A DNA stretch of 7,641 nucleotides from UBA9619 sp964630665 (GTDB taxonomy: Bacteria > Pseudomonadota > Gammaproteobacteria > Arenicellales > UBA868): the NCBI GenBank assembly GCA_964630665.1, contig CAZVVN010000109.1, positions 1-7,641 of the forward strand. Reading direction: 5' to 3'. A program made the translations under genes and the position numbers. Positions 1-5,348 of this stretch are shown one piece after another. How positions within the stretch are numbered: the first letter of the stretch is position 1; the number at the start of each line of letters is the position of its first letter. The notes under the pieces are model-generated. The model was not told where the DNA came from, ran no database searches, and saw only the letters and a list, made by a program, of their open reading frames with translations.

Positions 1-2
1 GA

Positions 3-566
3 AAACACAGGTTACTCGGAATTGTTGTTGCTGCTGGTCTGGCCCTTGGGAGCGCCTCGATTCAGGCCGGCTGGGACCCTTTCAAGAAGGGTCAGGGGGA
101 CACTGCAACCGATGCCGAGGAGGTCGATACTGCGATCGCCCAGTTTCTTGCCGAAGACAGGAGTCTCAAGGCGTTCTTTGACGAGGCGCACGGTTACGCG
201 GTTTTCCCTATTGTCTACAAGGGTGAGATCGGTGTCGGTGGCGCTTATGGGAAGGGCCAGGTCTATCGCCGGGGAGAGTATCTTGGCGATTCCAAACTTT
301 ATCAGATAACGACGGGCTTTCAGCTGGGTGGACAGGCGTACTCCGAAGTCGTTTTTCTGGGCGATGCAGATGCTTTTGAACGGTTCACCTCGACTAAAAT
401 GGAATTCAGCGCACAGGTCTCTGCGGTAGCTGTGACCGCGGGAGCGTCGGCCGACTCGGCCAATGAAGAAGGTGTCGCGGTGTTCACGCTTGCAAAAGGT
501 GGGCTGATGCGGGAAGCCTCAGTCGGTGGACAGACCTTTGAGTTCGAGAAGAAAACCGGCGACTAA
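3..566 (+). CDS. SYLF/YSC84-domain exported protein (5' end cut by window)
   Basis: Reading from base 3 gives 187 residues ending at TAA 564-566; the start codon lies just outside the window. The first visible residues form a signal peptide: basic KHR, hydrophobic LLGIVVAAGLALG, then a likely signal peptidase I site after SIQA, before GWDPFKKG. The mature part matches the SYLF (YSC84) lipid-binding family: an A-IAQFL segment, the HGYAVFP motif, a glycine-rich GEIGVGGAYGKG stretch, then TTGFQLGGQAYSEVVFL and a C-terminal GLMREASVGGQTFEF strand. Known family members bind phosphoinositides in eukaryotes; bacterial ones are small periplasmic or outer-membrane-associated proteins of unclear role. 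Length is typical. The gene is tandem with the HAD gene 108 bp downstream and I see no terminator between them, so co-transcription is possible. Family assignment is firm, cellular role unknown. Confidence 0.88.
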   Translation, partial: KHRLLGIVVAAGLALGSASIQAGWDPFKKGQGDTATDAEEVDTAIAQFLAEDRSLKAFFDEAHGYAVFPIVYKGEIGVGGAYGKGQVYRRGEYLGDSKLYQITTGFQLGGQAYSEVVFLGDADAFERFTSTKMEFSAQVSAVAVTAGASADSANEEGVAVFTLAKGGLMREASVGGQTFEFEKKTGD

Positions 567-578
567 CCAGGCCGTGCA

Positions 579-617
579 GGACTGACTGCCCATAGAGGAG
601 TCCATGATGATCAGTCC
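579..617 (+). promoter_or_regulatory. Alternative hairpins around the ribosome site at 594-600
   Basis: GGACTGA at 579-585 is perfectly complementary to TCAGTCC at 611-617, enclosing the AGAGGAG ribosome site and ATG 604/607 in the loop. The first five bases, GGACT, can instead pair with AGTCC at 599-603, which covers the end of the ribosome site. The two pairings exclude each other, as expected of a translational switch, but both stems are short (7 and 5 bp) and may be coincidence. Confidence 0.2.
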
Positions 618-678
618 CAAGACGCGTGGACGATATCTCAACGTGATTGTTCTACCGGTACTGAGGTGCACAACATGA
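604..678 (+). CDS. Possible 24-codon ORF overlapping the HAD gene start
   Basis: A strong Shine-Dalgarno match, AGAGGAG at 594-600, precedes ATG 604 and in-frame ATG 607; the second has the better spacing (6 nt). The frame runs MMISPKTRGRYLNV and on through a short hydrophobic IVLPVL stretch to TGA 676-678. That stop overlaps the ATG of the HAD gene at 675 in an ATGA junction, the usual arrangement for translational coupling. No homologue is recognised and the peptide is too short for codon statistics. It may be a leader peptide, a coupled small protein or an accidental ORF. The HAD ATG itself has no clear ribosome site of its own, which favours real coupling. Confidence 0.35.
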   Translation: MMISPKTRGRYLNVIVLPVLRCTT

Positions 679-1406
679 GCCTGGATTACAGTGCCTTTGA
701 CGCGATGAGTTTTGACTGTTACGGCACCCTGATCGACTGGGAACGCGGTATCTGGGATGCTTTCCAGCCTCTGATAACAAAAAATGATAACGCCGACCTG
801 ATTCGGGAGGTGACATTGCGCAGTTTCGCGGAGTTGGAGAACGCCCAGCAGGCAGCCACGCCCGACATGTTGTACTCGGATGTCTTACGCCATGTCCACG
901 GCCAATTCGCCGATGCCAATGGTCTTGTTACCAGCACATCACTGAACCAGGAATTTGGAGAATCTGTGCCACGCTGGCCGGCGTTTTCTGACAGTGCCGA
1001 GGCGCTGCGGCGGCTCAAGAACCGCTACCGGCTGGTTATTCTGTCGAACGTTCACGAAGCAGGGTTTGCTTCATCGAACCGCCACCTGGATGTGGATTTT
1101 GACGCGGTCTACACCGCAGAACAGATTGGCTCCTACAAGCCGGATCCCGCCAATTTCAACTATCTCTTCAGTCACCTGGACAGCGATCTTGGCATCGACC
1201 GCTGCCGGACGCTGCACGTGGCACAGAGCCTCTATCATGACCACGTGCCGGCAAAAGCCGCTGGTATGAACTGTGTCTGGATAGACCGCCAAAATCTGTC
1301 GTCAGGAGGCAATTGGGGTGCGACGGCTACAGTCGAGCAATGGCCGGAGATCGACGCCGTATTTACTGACTTAACCTCATTCGCTGATGCTGCGCTAGGC
1401 GTATAG
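675..1406 (+). CDS. HAD-superfamily hydrolase, type II (2-haloacid dehalogenase-like)
   Basis: A 243-residue cytosolic enzyme of the haloacid dehalogenase superfamily. Motif I is FDCYGTLIDWE, with Asp14 the expected nucleophile; motif II is VILSN (Ser124, Asn125); motif III is the SYKPDP lysine (Lys155); and the motif IV region is HVAQSLYHDHVPAKAAGM (residues 181-198), with the acidic residue in HDH. The helical cap between motifs I and II and the overall length fit the type II / L-2-haloacid dehalogenase-like subfamily. Whether the substrate is a haloacid or a phosphate ester cannot be read from sequence; the YHDHVPAK form is common in uncharacterised HAD hydrolases. ATG 675 is preferred over in-frame GTG 666 because it forms an ATGA overlap with the upstream small ORF and begins the conserved N-terminus. 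It ends convergently 68 bp from the peroxiredoxin gene, with no clear terminator between. Confidence 0.9.
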   Translation: MSLDYSAFDAMSFDCYGTLIDWERGIWDAFQPLITKNDNADLIREVTLRSFAELENAQQAATPDMLYSDVLRHVHGQFADANGLVTSTSLNQEFGESVPRWPAFSDSAEALRRLKNRYRLVILSNVHEAGFASSNRHLDVDFDAVYTAEQIGSYKPDPANFNYLFSHLDSDLGIDRCRTLHVAQSLYHDHVPAKAAGMNCVWIDRQNLSSGGNWGATATVEQWPEIDAVFTDLTSFADAALGV

Positions 1407-1474
1407 CCTGAACCGACCCAGTGGTCTCAGCGTCCGCACCGTTGTAGCCGGCAGGGCAGCTGCAGGTGGATGGA

Positions 1475-1948
1475 TCAGAGAGTGCCCAATTCTTCCAGTG
1501 TCTTTCGCACCGAGTCGGCATGACCTTTGGCTTTGACCCGTTTCCAGTGTCGAGCGACCTTGCCGTTGGGGTCGATCAGCACGGTGGACCTGATAACGCC
1601 CACGGTGATTTTCCCGTACATGTTTTTCTCACCCCAGGCGTCGTACTTCTTCATGGTCTTGTGATTCGGGTCAGAGAGAAGTCCAATCTTGAGTTTGTAC
1701 TTGCGGATGAACTTCTGGTGGCTTTCGACGGAATCCGGGCTGCATCCGTAGACGATCGCACCAAGCTTCTGAAAAGTCCTGAAGTCAGTAGTGAAATCAC
1801 AGGCCTCGATTGTGCAACCCGGAGTGTCATCCCGGGGGTAGAAGTACAAGACGACCCACTGGCCTGCGAGGTCACTCAGTTTGACTTTCTCGCCATCTTG
1901 ATCATTCAAAGAAAACGATGGTGCTTTTTTTCCTTGCTCAACTGTCAT
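1475..1948 (-). CDS. bcp: Thioredoxin-dependent peroxiredoxin (Bcp/PrxQ type)
   Basis: A 157-residue cytosolic thiol peroxidase that reduces hydrogen peroxide and organic hydroperoxides using thioredoxin. It begins with the AhpC/TSA fold segment (APSFSLNDQDGEKVKLSDLAGQ), followed by the active site YPRDDTPGCTIEAC. Cys45 is the peroxidatic cysteine, in the PxxxTxxC motif, and Cys50 the resolving cysteine five residues on, the atypical 2-Cys arrangement of PrxQ. The later G-SPDSVESHQKFIRKY and LLSDPN segments are also characteristic. Length matches the family (about 150-160). Start: ATG on the minus strand at 1948 with GAGGA (bases 1957-1961) 8 nt upstream. The gene is divergent from the arylsulfotransferase-like gene and convergent with the HAD gene. 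A plus-strand frame through the same region is only its antisense shadow. Confidence 0.96.
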   Translation of the reverse strand: MTVEQGKKAPSFSLNDQDGEKVKLSDLAGQWVVLYFYPRDDTPGCTIEACDFTTDFRTFQKLGAIVYGCSPDSVESHQKFIRKYKLKIGLLSDPNHKTMKKYDAWGEKNMYGKITVGVIRSTVLIDPNGKVARHWKRVKAKGHADSVRKTLEELGTL

Positions 1949-2012
1949 CTATCATGTCCTCGTGAAATTAGAAATCTCTCCCGGCCTTCTACATCTGAAT
2001 AACTCGAATGCC

Positions 2013-2041
2013 TTGTCACGCTGTGACCAACATCGAATAAT
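2013..2041 (+). promoter_or_regulatory. Promoter-like pair with overlapping dyad upstream of the sulfotransferase-like gene
   Basis: TTGTCA (2013-2018) and AATAAT (2036-2041) are separated by 17 bp, an acceptable sigma-70-type pair 38 bp before the ATG. Overlapping the -35 box is the inverted repeat GTCAC-GCT-GTGAC (2015-2027), a possible operator. The 130-bp interval also contains the start region of the divergent peroxiredoxin gene, so one regulator could affect both. This is inference from short motifs. Confidence 0.3.
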
Positions 2042-2078
2042 ACAAGATAGGTCAACTCACAGGACAAAACACTGCTGA

Positions 2079-3278
2079 ATGAGTATCGTCCGCCGAAATA
2101 TTCATGGTGTGGCATATCATGACCCGGAGCAAGCCTACTCGGGATACACGCTTTTTGCACCCATGTTCGGGCGCAATGTCTGGTTGATCAACATGGCGGG
2201 TCAGGTGGTGCATCGCTGGCAGATGGAAAATGTGCCGGGTAATTACGGCAAGCTCCTGAAGAACGGTAATCTGCTTTATGCGGGTAAGCTGATGCCGTCG
2301 CCATTACCCGAATTTGGTGGCAACGGGGGTCAGTTGATAGAGGTTGACTGGGCGGGCAATACTGTTTGGGAGTACCGAGATCCTCTGCACAGCCATTGTT
2401 TTGCCGAAGCAGAAAACGGTAACTTACTCATCGCCCAATGGCGAGCGGTGCCGGAAGACATCGCCAGGGTCGTACGAGGCGGTCAGCCCGGTACGGAAAG
2501 AGACGGTGTGATGTGGGGTGAGGCGATCCAGGAAATCGACCGTCACTCGAGAGAAGTGGTCTGGGAGTGGCAGACCTTCGATCATCTAAATCCCGATATC
2601 GACATCATTGGTCCGCTGCATCCCCGGGATCGCTGGACCAACCTCAACGCGATAACCGTGCTGGCTGACGGGAATCTCCTGGTGAGTTTCCGTTGTATCA
2701 ATACCATCGCGATCATCGATCGGACGGGTGGCGATATCATCTGGCGTTGGGGGCCAGGTGAGATTGCGGGGCAGCACGATCCTACGCAACTCGAGAACGG
2801 CAATATCCTGATGTTCGACAACGGGGCTCATAGGGCCTACACCACCATGGATTTCTCCCGGGTCATCGAAGTGAACCCCGAGTCCTTGAGAATAGAGTGG
2901 GAATACAAAGACGATCCACCGTTTGATTTCAATAGTTTTATCTGTTCCGGTGCCCAGCGTCTGGCCGGTGGCACGACGTTGATCTGCGAAGCGCTCAAGG
3001 GTCGCTTGTTTGAGGTGACACGCGACGGTGCCATCGTTTGGGAATACCACTCACCGTTTTACTATCCACATGGTCTGTTTGGAACGAACAACATGGTCTT
3101 TCGTGCATATCGGTACGAGGCGGATCATCCAGGTGTCCGGGACGCCGATCTGGATCCTCGCCGCTATGAAGACATCAATCCCCAGTCGCCCCCGCGGTTC
3201 ACCCAGGGTTGGTCGAGCGATCTCGCCCATGCCACTGGCAGCAGTTTCGAGGTCGGCGGGTTTCGTACCGGCAGATGA
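2079..3278 (+). CDS. Arylsulfotransferase (ASST)-family beta-propeller protein, cytosolic
   Basis: 399 residues made of repeated propeller strands. NGN(L/I)L or DGNLL motifs occur near residues 62, 113, 198 and 240, and outer strands of the type G-xx-(V/I)(V/I)W-(E/R)(Y/W) occur near 93, 158, 219, 270 and 318. Together with the QHDPTQLENGNILMFDNG segment (232-249) and the HSHCFAE and YYPHG histidines, this fits the arylsulfotransferase (Arylsulfotran) family. Characterised members transfer sulfate between phenolic compounds in the periplasm through a histidine intermediate. Oddities: there is no signal peptide (the N-terminus is MSIVRRNIHG), and at residues 186-190 the sequence is WTNLN where I recall the family often having W-x-H-x-N, so one conserved His seems replaced by Asn188. 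Catalysis of sulfate transfer is therefore uncertain. The ATG at 2079 has only a distant AGGA (2061-2064). Convergent with the next gene. Confidence 0.78.
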   Translation: MSIVRRNIHGVAYHDPEQAYSGYTLFAPMFGRNVWLINMAGQVVHRWQMENVPGNYGKLLKNGNLLYAGKLMPSPLPEFGGNGGQLIEVDWAGNTVWEYRDPLHSHCFAEAENGNLLIAQWRAVPEDIARVVRGGQPGTERDGVMWGEAIQEIDRHSREVVWEWQTFDHLNPDIDIIGPLHPRDRWTNLNAITVLADGNLLVSFRCINTIAIIDRTGGDIIWRWGPGEIAGQHDPTQLENGNILMFDNGAHRAYTTMDFSRVIEVNPESLRIEWEYKDDPPFDFNSFICSGAQRLAGGTTLICEALKGRLFEVTRDGAIVWEYHSPFYYPHGLFGTNNMVFRAYRYEADHPGVRDADLDPRRYEDINPQSPPRFTQGWSSDLAHATGSSFEVGGFRTGR

Positions 3279-3320
3279 TGGGATCTGACCGGCCTTGCCA
3301 ACCCTGACAGAGCCCCTGTC

Positions 3321-3338
3321 CGGACTAGCCTAAGTCCG
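3321..3338. terminator. Weak hairpin between convergent genes
   Basis: CGGACT (3321-3326) and AGTCCG (3333-3338) form a 6-bp stem with a 6-nt loop in the 103-bp interval between the ends of the sulfotransferase-like and M24-like genes. It is symmetrical and could serve both transcripts, but neither side has a clear T-run, so intrinsic termination is doubtful. Confidence 0.25.
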
Positions 3339-3381
3339 AATCTATGTGTCGGCACAATAATAATACCGCCGTAGGGACATC

Positions 3382-4533
3382 TCAGTTGACGACGAGTTCC
3401 AGAGACGAGCGACTCAGGCGTTCGCAACCGTTGTCGGTGACCAGCACGCTGTGCCCGAGCGTCATCGCACGGCCGGTGTCAGAGTTCGCCAGGATCATAT
3501 GGAGGAAAAAGACGTTGCCCGGCAGCATGACCCGGGGGTTGCCCTGGTAGAACATGGGCGGGTCCACCCATAGCGGGTTGAAGACTGCACCCATCCCATA
3601 TCCACAAGCGCGCATTCGGTGTTCCTTGAAACCAACTGAATCCATGATCATCGCGTGAGCCTGGTACACGTCACCCATCGGCTTTCCGGGCTGGACGGCT
3701 TCTTCACATGCCACTAACGCATCCGCACACGCCCGGTGCATAGTCAGGTGATCGGCATGGGCCGTGCCTACAAGTAATGTTCGGATCATAGCGGCGTGGT
3801 AGCGTCGGTAGGCCCCAGACCACTCCAGAGTCAATTGATCCTGAGCGTCCAGGTGTCGCTTGCCGCTGTGGTATCGAACCAGCAATGCGCTCGGCCCCGA
3901 ACCGATAATAAATTCGTTGCCTGCGTAATCACCATCGCCGCGAAAGACAGCGCCCTGCATTGCGGCCAGGATATCGCCTTCGAAGGCCCCGGGTCGGCCG
4001 AGCCGGACAGCTTCATCCCAGCCATCGTCTGACAGCGCTGCGGCTTTGCGAATGTACTCGATCTCCTTGGGACTCTTGACGGCGCGGAACAGATCAACCA
4101 GGGTGGAAGCATCGGCCAACGTGCAGAAATCGATCAGGGCGGGCTCGAGCAACCGCCAGTTGTGTGCCTTGAGCCCGTAAGAATCATATTCAATCCCGAG
4201 GGTACCGTTCTTGAACCCCAGATCTTCAAGCATACTGCGTAACTCCAAGGCGGGATTCACGCCCTCGACATCGTGCCAGATGCGTATATCCTTGATGTCT
4301 GAGGTATACCGAGCCTGGCGCAGATCAGGCAATCGGGTCAGTAGCGCGGTGTTGCCATCGTTGTCGATGACCAGGCACTGAAACATACTGAAGCCGAAGG
4401 AATCGTAGCCGGTCAGGTAGTACATGGATTCCTGCTTGAACATCAGCAGGCCGTCGAGTTTGAGCTCATTCAGCCGTTTGGCGATGGCTCCACGGCGGGC
4501 CTGCATCTCTTCGAGGCTGAAGTGCGTCGGCAT
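3382..4533 (-). CDS. Creatinase-fold (M24 family) hydrolase lacking metal ligands
   Basis: 383 residues with two domains: a creatinase N-terminal domain (about 10-145, including YYLTGYDSFGFSMFQCLVI) and a pita-bread C-terminal domain (about 150-375, starting KSPKEIEYIRKAA). These are usual for Xaa-Pro aminopeptidases and relatives. However, the five metal positions of true M24 peptidases look replaced: the first Asp by the E237-W-S-G-A segment, the second Asp by Ala248 in YHAAMIRT, the His by Tyr312 in CGYGMG, the first Glu by His345 in FFLHMIL, and the last Glu by Gly360 in TLGHSVLVTDNG. His222 (RYHSG) is kept and aligns with the catalytic His of metal-free creatinase. The RRYH form also recalls ectoine hydrolase DoeA. 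I infer a metal-independent C-N hydrolase rather than a peptidase; substrate unknown. The ATG at 4533 has AGAGAG (4540-4545) 6 nt upstream; the frame is open for 44 more codons but nothing conserved lies there. Confidence 0.85.
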   Translation of the reverse strand: MPTHFSLEEMQARRGAIAKRLNELKLDGLLMFKQESMYYLTGYDSFGFSMFQCLVIDNDGNTALLTRLPDLRQARYTSDIKDIRIWHDVEGVNPALELRSMLEDLGFKNGTLGIEYDSYGLKAHNWRLLEPALIDFCTLADASTLVDLFRAVKSPKEIEYIRKAAALSDDGWDEAVRLGRPGAFEGDILAAMQGAVFRGDGDYAGNEFIIGSGPSALLVRYHSGKRHLDAQDQLTLEWSGAYRRYHAAMIRTLLVGTAHADHLTMHRACADALVACEEAVQPGKPMGDVYQAHAMIMDSVGFKEHRMRACGYGMGAVFNPLWVDPPMFYQGNPRVMLPGNVFFLHMILANSDTGRAMTLGHSVLVTDNGCERLSRSSLELVVN

Positions 4534-4848
4534 CAGATTCTCTCTATTAATAAGCTTTCCAACGACAATAACAGGTCCCCGTAGCTGAGTCGGGGGACGA
4601 CCTTGACCCGCCCCGGGTGATTGTACTGTGGTGTGACGGCAGTCGCGGTCTCTATACCCGCCCAAATGTCTGGCACGATGGAATCTCCCTGGTTGCTGAG
4701 GTGTTTCGCTGGGATCGCCCGGGAATTGTTCCTGACGGCCCTATGCAGTGCATCGTGGAGGAGTGAAATAAAGAGTAATAGGCCGGAAGTTCACTTGGTG
4801 CTTGTATCTGACACATTCCGCCCCCATCTTGAATAATAGAGAAAGACC
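4534..4848. other. Intergenic region between divergent genes
   Basis: 315 bp between the starts of the M24-like gene (minus) and the 60-aa membrane protein (plus). It should hold the promoters of both, but I see no convincing -35/-10 pair at a sensible distance. The one structure is GTCCCC (4575-4580) complementary to GGGGAC (4593-4598) with a 12-nt loop, which would lie in the 5' leader of the M24-like mRNA. Open frames crossing the region lack ribosome sites and recognisable features. Confidence 0.5.
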
Positions 4849-5031
4849 ATGCTGGCCGGATTCATCATCATCGCGGGTGTGCTGATCGCACTACACCCCC
4901 CATTTTTGTCTCTGATCGTATCTGCGTTGCTGATCATGGTCGGGGCACTGATGCTTACCAGTGCCTGGCACCGGCGACGGCTCGCTCGACACAGCGGTGA
5001 ATCGATCATCCAGATGATCCTGCGCTACTAA
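4849..5031 (+). CDS. Small two-helix membrane protein, DUF3096-like
   Basis: 60 residues. Two hydrophobic segments, MLAGFIIIAGVLIAL (1-15) and FLSLIVSALLIMVGALML (about 19-36), are separated by a short HPP turn. The tail then becomes basic, WHRRRLARHSGES, and ends IIQMILRY. The pattern of a G-x-L-I-(A/L)-(x)-x-P helix followed by IV-x-x-LLI-x-VG-x-x-x-L resembles the DUF3096 family of tiny inner-membrane proteins of unknown function; the match is by eye. The basic stretch after helix 2 suggests that both ends face the cytoplasm. The start is supported by GAGAAAG (4839-4845) 3 nt before the ATG. It appears monocistronic, with long untranslated DNA on both sides. Confidence 0.7.
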   Translation: MLAGFIIIAGVLIALHPPFLSLIVSALLIMVGALMLTSAWHRRRLARHSGESIIQMILRY

Positions 5032-5082
5032 CCGGAAGGCCTTGTGAGGTGTGCCCTAATGCCGTGGATTCGGCTGTTACCA

Positions 5083-5162
5083 GAGATAGGTGATTAACTG
5101 CGGGCTATATTCCGACGACCCGCTGACGCTAGTGGTAGCCGGTTCCAGTTCAGCAGGTCTCA
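5083..5162 (+). pseudogene. Possible decayed tRNA (tRNA-Asp-like)
   Basis: The minus-strand translation here reads LEPATTSVSGSSEYSPQL, strikingly like the GFEPATSTVTGWRSNQLSY produced by translating the reverse strand of a bacterial tRNA-Asp gene. On the plus strand, the T-arm equivalent is GCCGG-TTCCAGT-TCAGC (5138-5154), with four of five stem pairs including one G-T, but C instead of a purine at loop position 57. GAGAT (5083-5087) can pair with GTCTC (5157-5161) as a shortened acceptor stem, giving a tRNA-sized 80 nt. The anticodon stem does not pair and no CCA end is seen. It is therefore at best a relic, or a chance resemblance. Confidence 0.2.
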
Positions 5163-5209
5163 TCCTGTAGTATTTCTGTGCGCCGGCCAAGCAATGGGGC
5201 TCTGGGTCT

Positions 5210-5314
5210 CTGGAATGATTGAGTGATCTGTGAGCGGCCAAGGTCAGCCAACTGCGCAATTCATCCAATTGCGTCTCGACGCCAGGGCGTCTATTCTTTT
5301 GGGCTGGAATGATT
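5210..5314 (+). repeat. 11-bp direct repeat CTGGAATGATT, two copies
   Basis: CTGGAATGATT occurs exactly at 5210-5220 and 5304-5314, 94 bp apart (close to nine helical turns), upstream of the luciferase-like gene. It could be a paired protein-binding site; the distance and exactness are seen, the function is speculation. Confidence 0.35.
5278..5300 (+). terminator. Terminator- or attenuator-like hairpin
   Basis: GACGCC-AG-GGCGTC (5278-5291), foldable as a 5-bp GC stem with a CAGG loop, is followed directly by TATTCTTTT (5292-5300), the pattern of an intrinsic terminator on the plus strand. GCGTC at 5271-5275 can also pair with GACGC (5278-5282), so a competing anti-terminator-like pairing exists. 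It lies 247 bp after the small membrane protein gene and 48 bp before the luciferase-like gene. It may end the former transcript or attenuate the latter. Confidence 0.4.
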
Positions 5315-5348
5315 TCAAGTTAGCTGTTTAACCTAACAGGACAATCAG

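Larger units (their letters stand above)
5032..5348. other. Gene-free region of 317 bp
   Basis: No convincing coding sequence. Contents, in order: a 4-bp GCCG/CGGC hairpin (5061-5074); a tRNA-like decayed sequence (5083-5162); CCAGAGA (5080-5086) complementary to TCTCTGG (5207-5213); an 11-bp direct repeat, CTGGAATGATT (5210-5220 and 5304-5314); and a terminator-like hairpin (5278-5300). A minus-strand frame of about 80 codons crosses most of it but has only a TTG start with no ribosome site, and its translation resembles the reverse strand of a tRNA gene. Confidence 0.55.

Noticed and set aside
22..309. 95-codon plus-strand frame at the window start
   Set aside because: It is out of frame with the SYLF gene, which has a signal peptide and family motifs in the frame starting at base 3.
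1466..2002. 178-codon plus-strand frame opposite the peroxiredoxin
   Set aside because: Antisense shadow; the minus-strand frame has the complete PrxQ active site and a ribosome site.
2586..3050. 154-codon minus-strand frame opposite the propeller gene
   Set aside because: Lies wholly within a well-supported repeat-containing gene and shows no motifs.
4534..4665. N-terminal extension of the M24-like protein by 44 residues
   Set aside because: The extension has no conserved sequence or signal peptide, and the ATG at 4533 has its own ribosome-site-like AGAGAG.
4621..4836. 71-codon plus-strand frame starting with TTG
   Set aside because: No ribosome site, no recognisable motif, and located in a divergent promoter region.
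4808..4837. CTGACA-18-AATAAT promoter-like pair before the 60-aa protein
   Set aside because: Transcription would start about 5 nt before the ATG and exclude the good ribosome site at 4839-4845, so it probably is not the working promoter.
5032..5348. CRISPR array or insertion sequence ends
   Set aside because: Only two copies of an 11-bp repeat and one 7-bp inverted pair; no regular spacing, transposase or terminal repeats.
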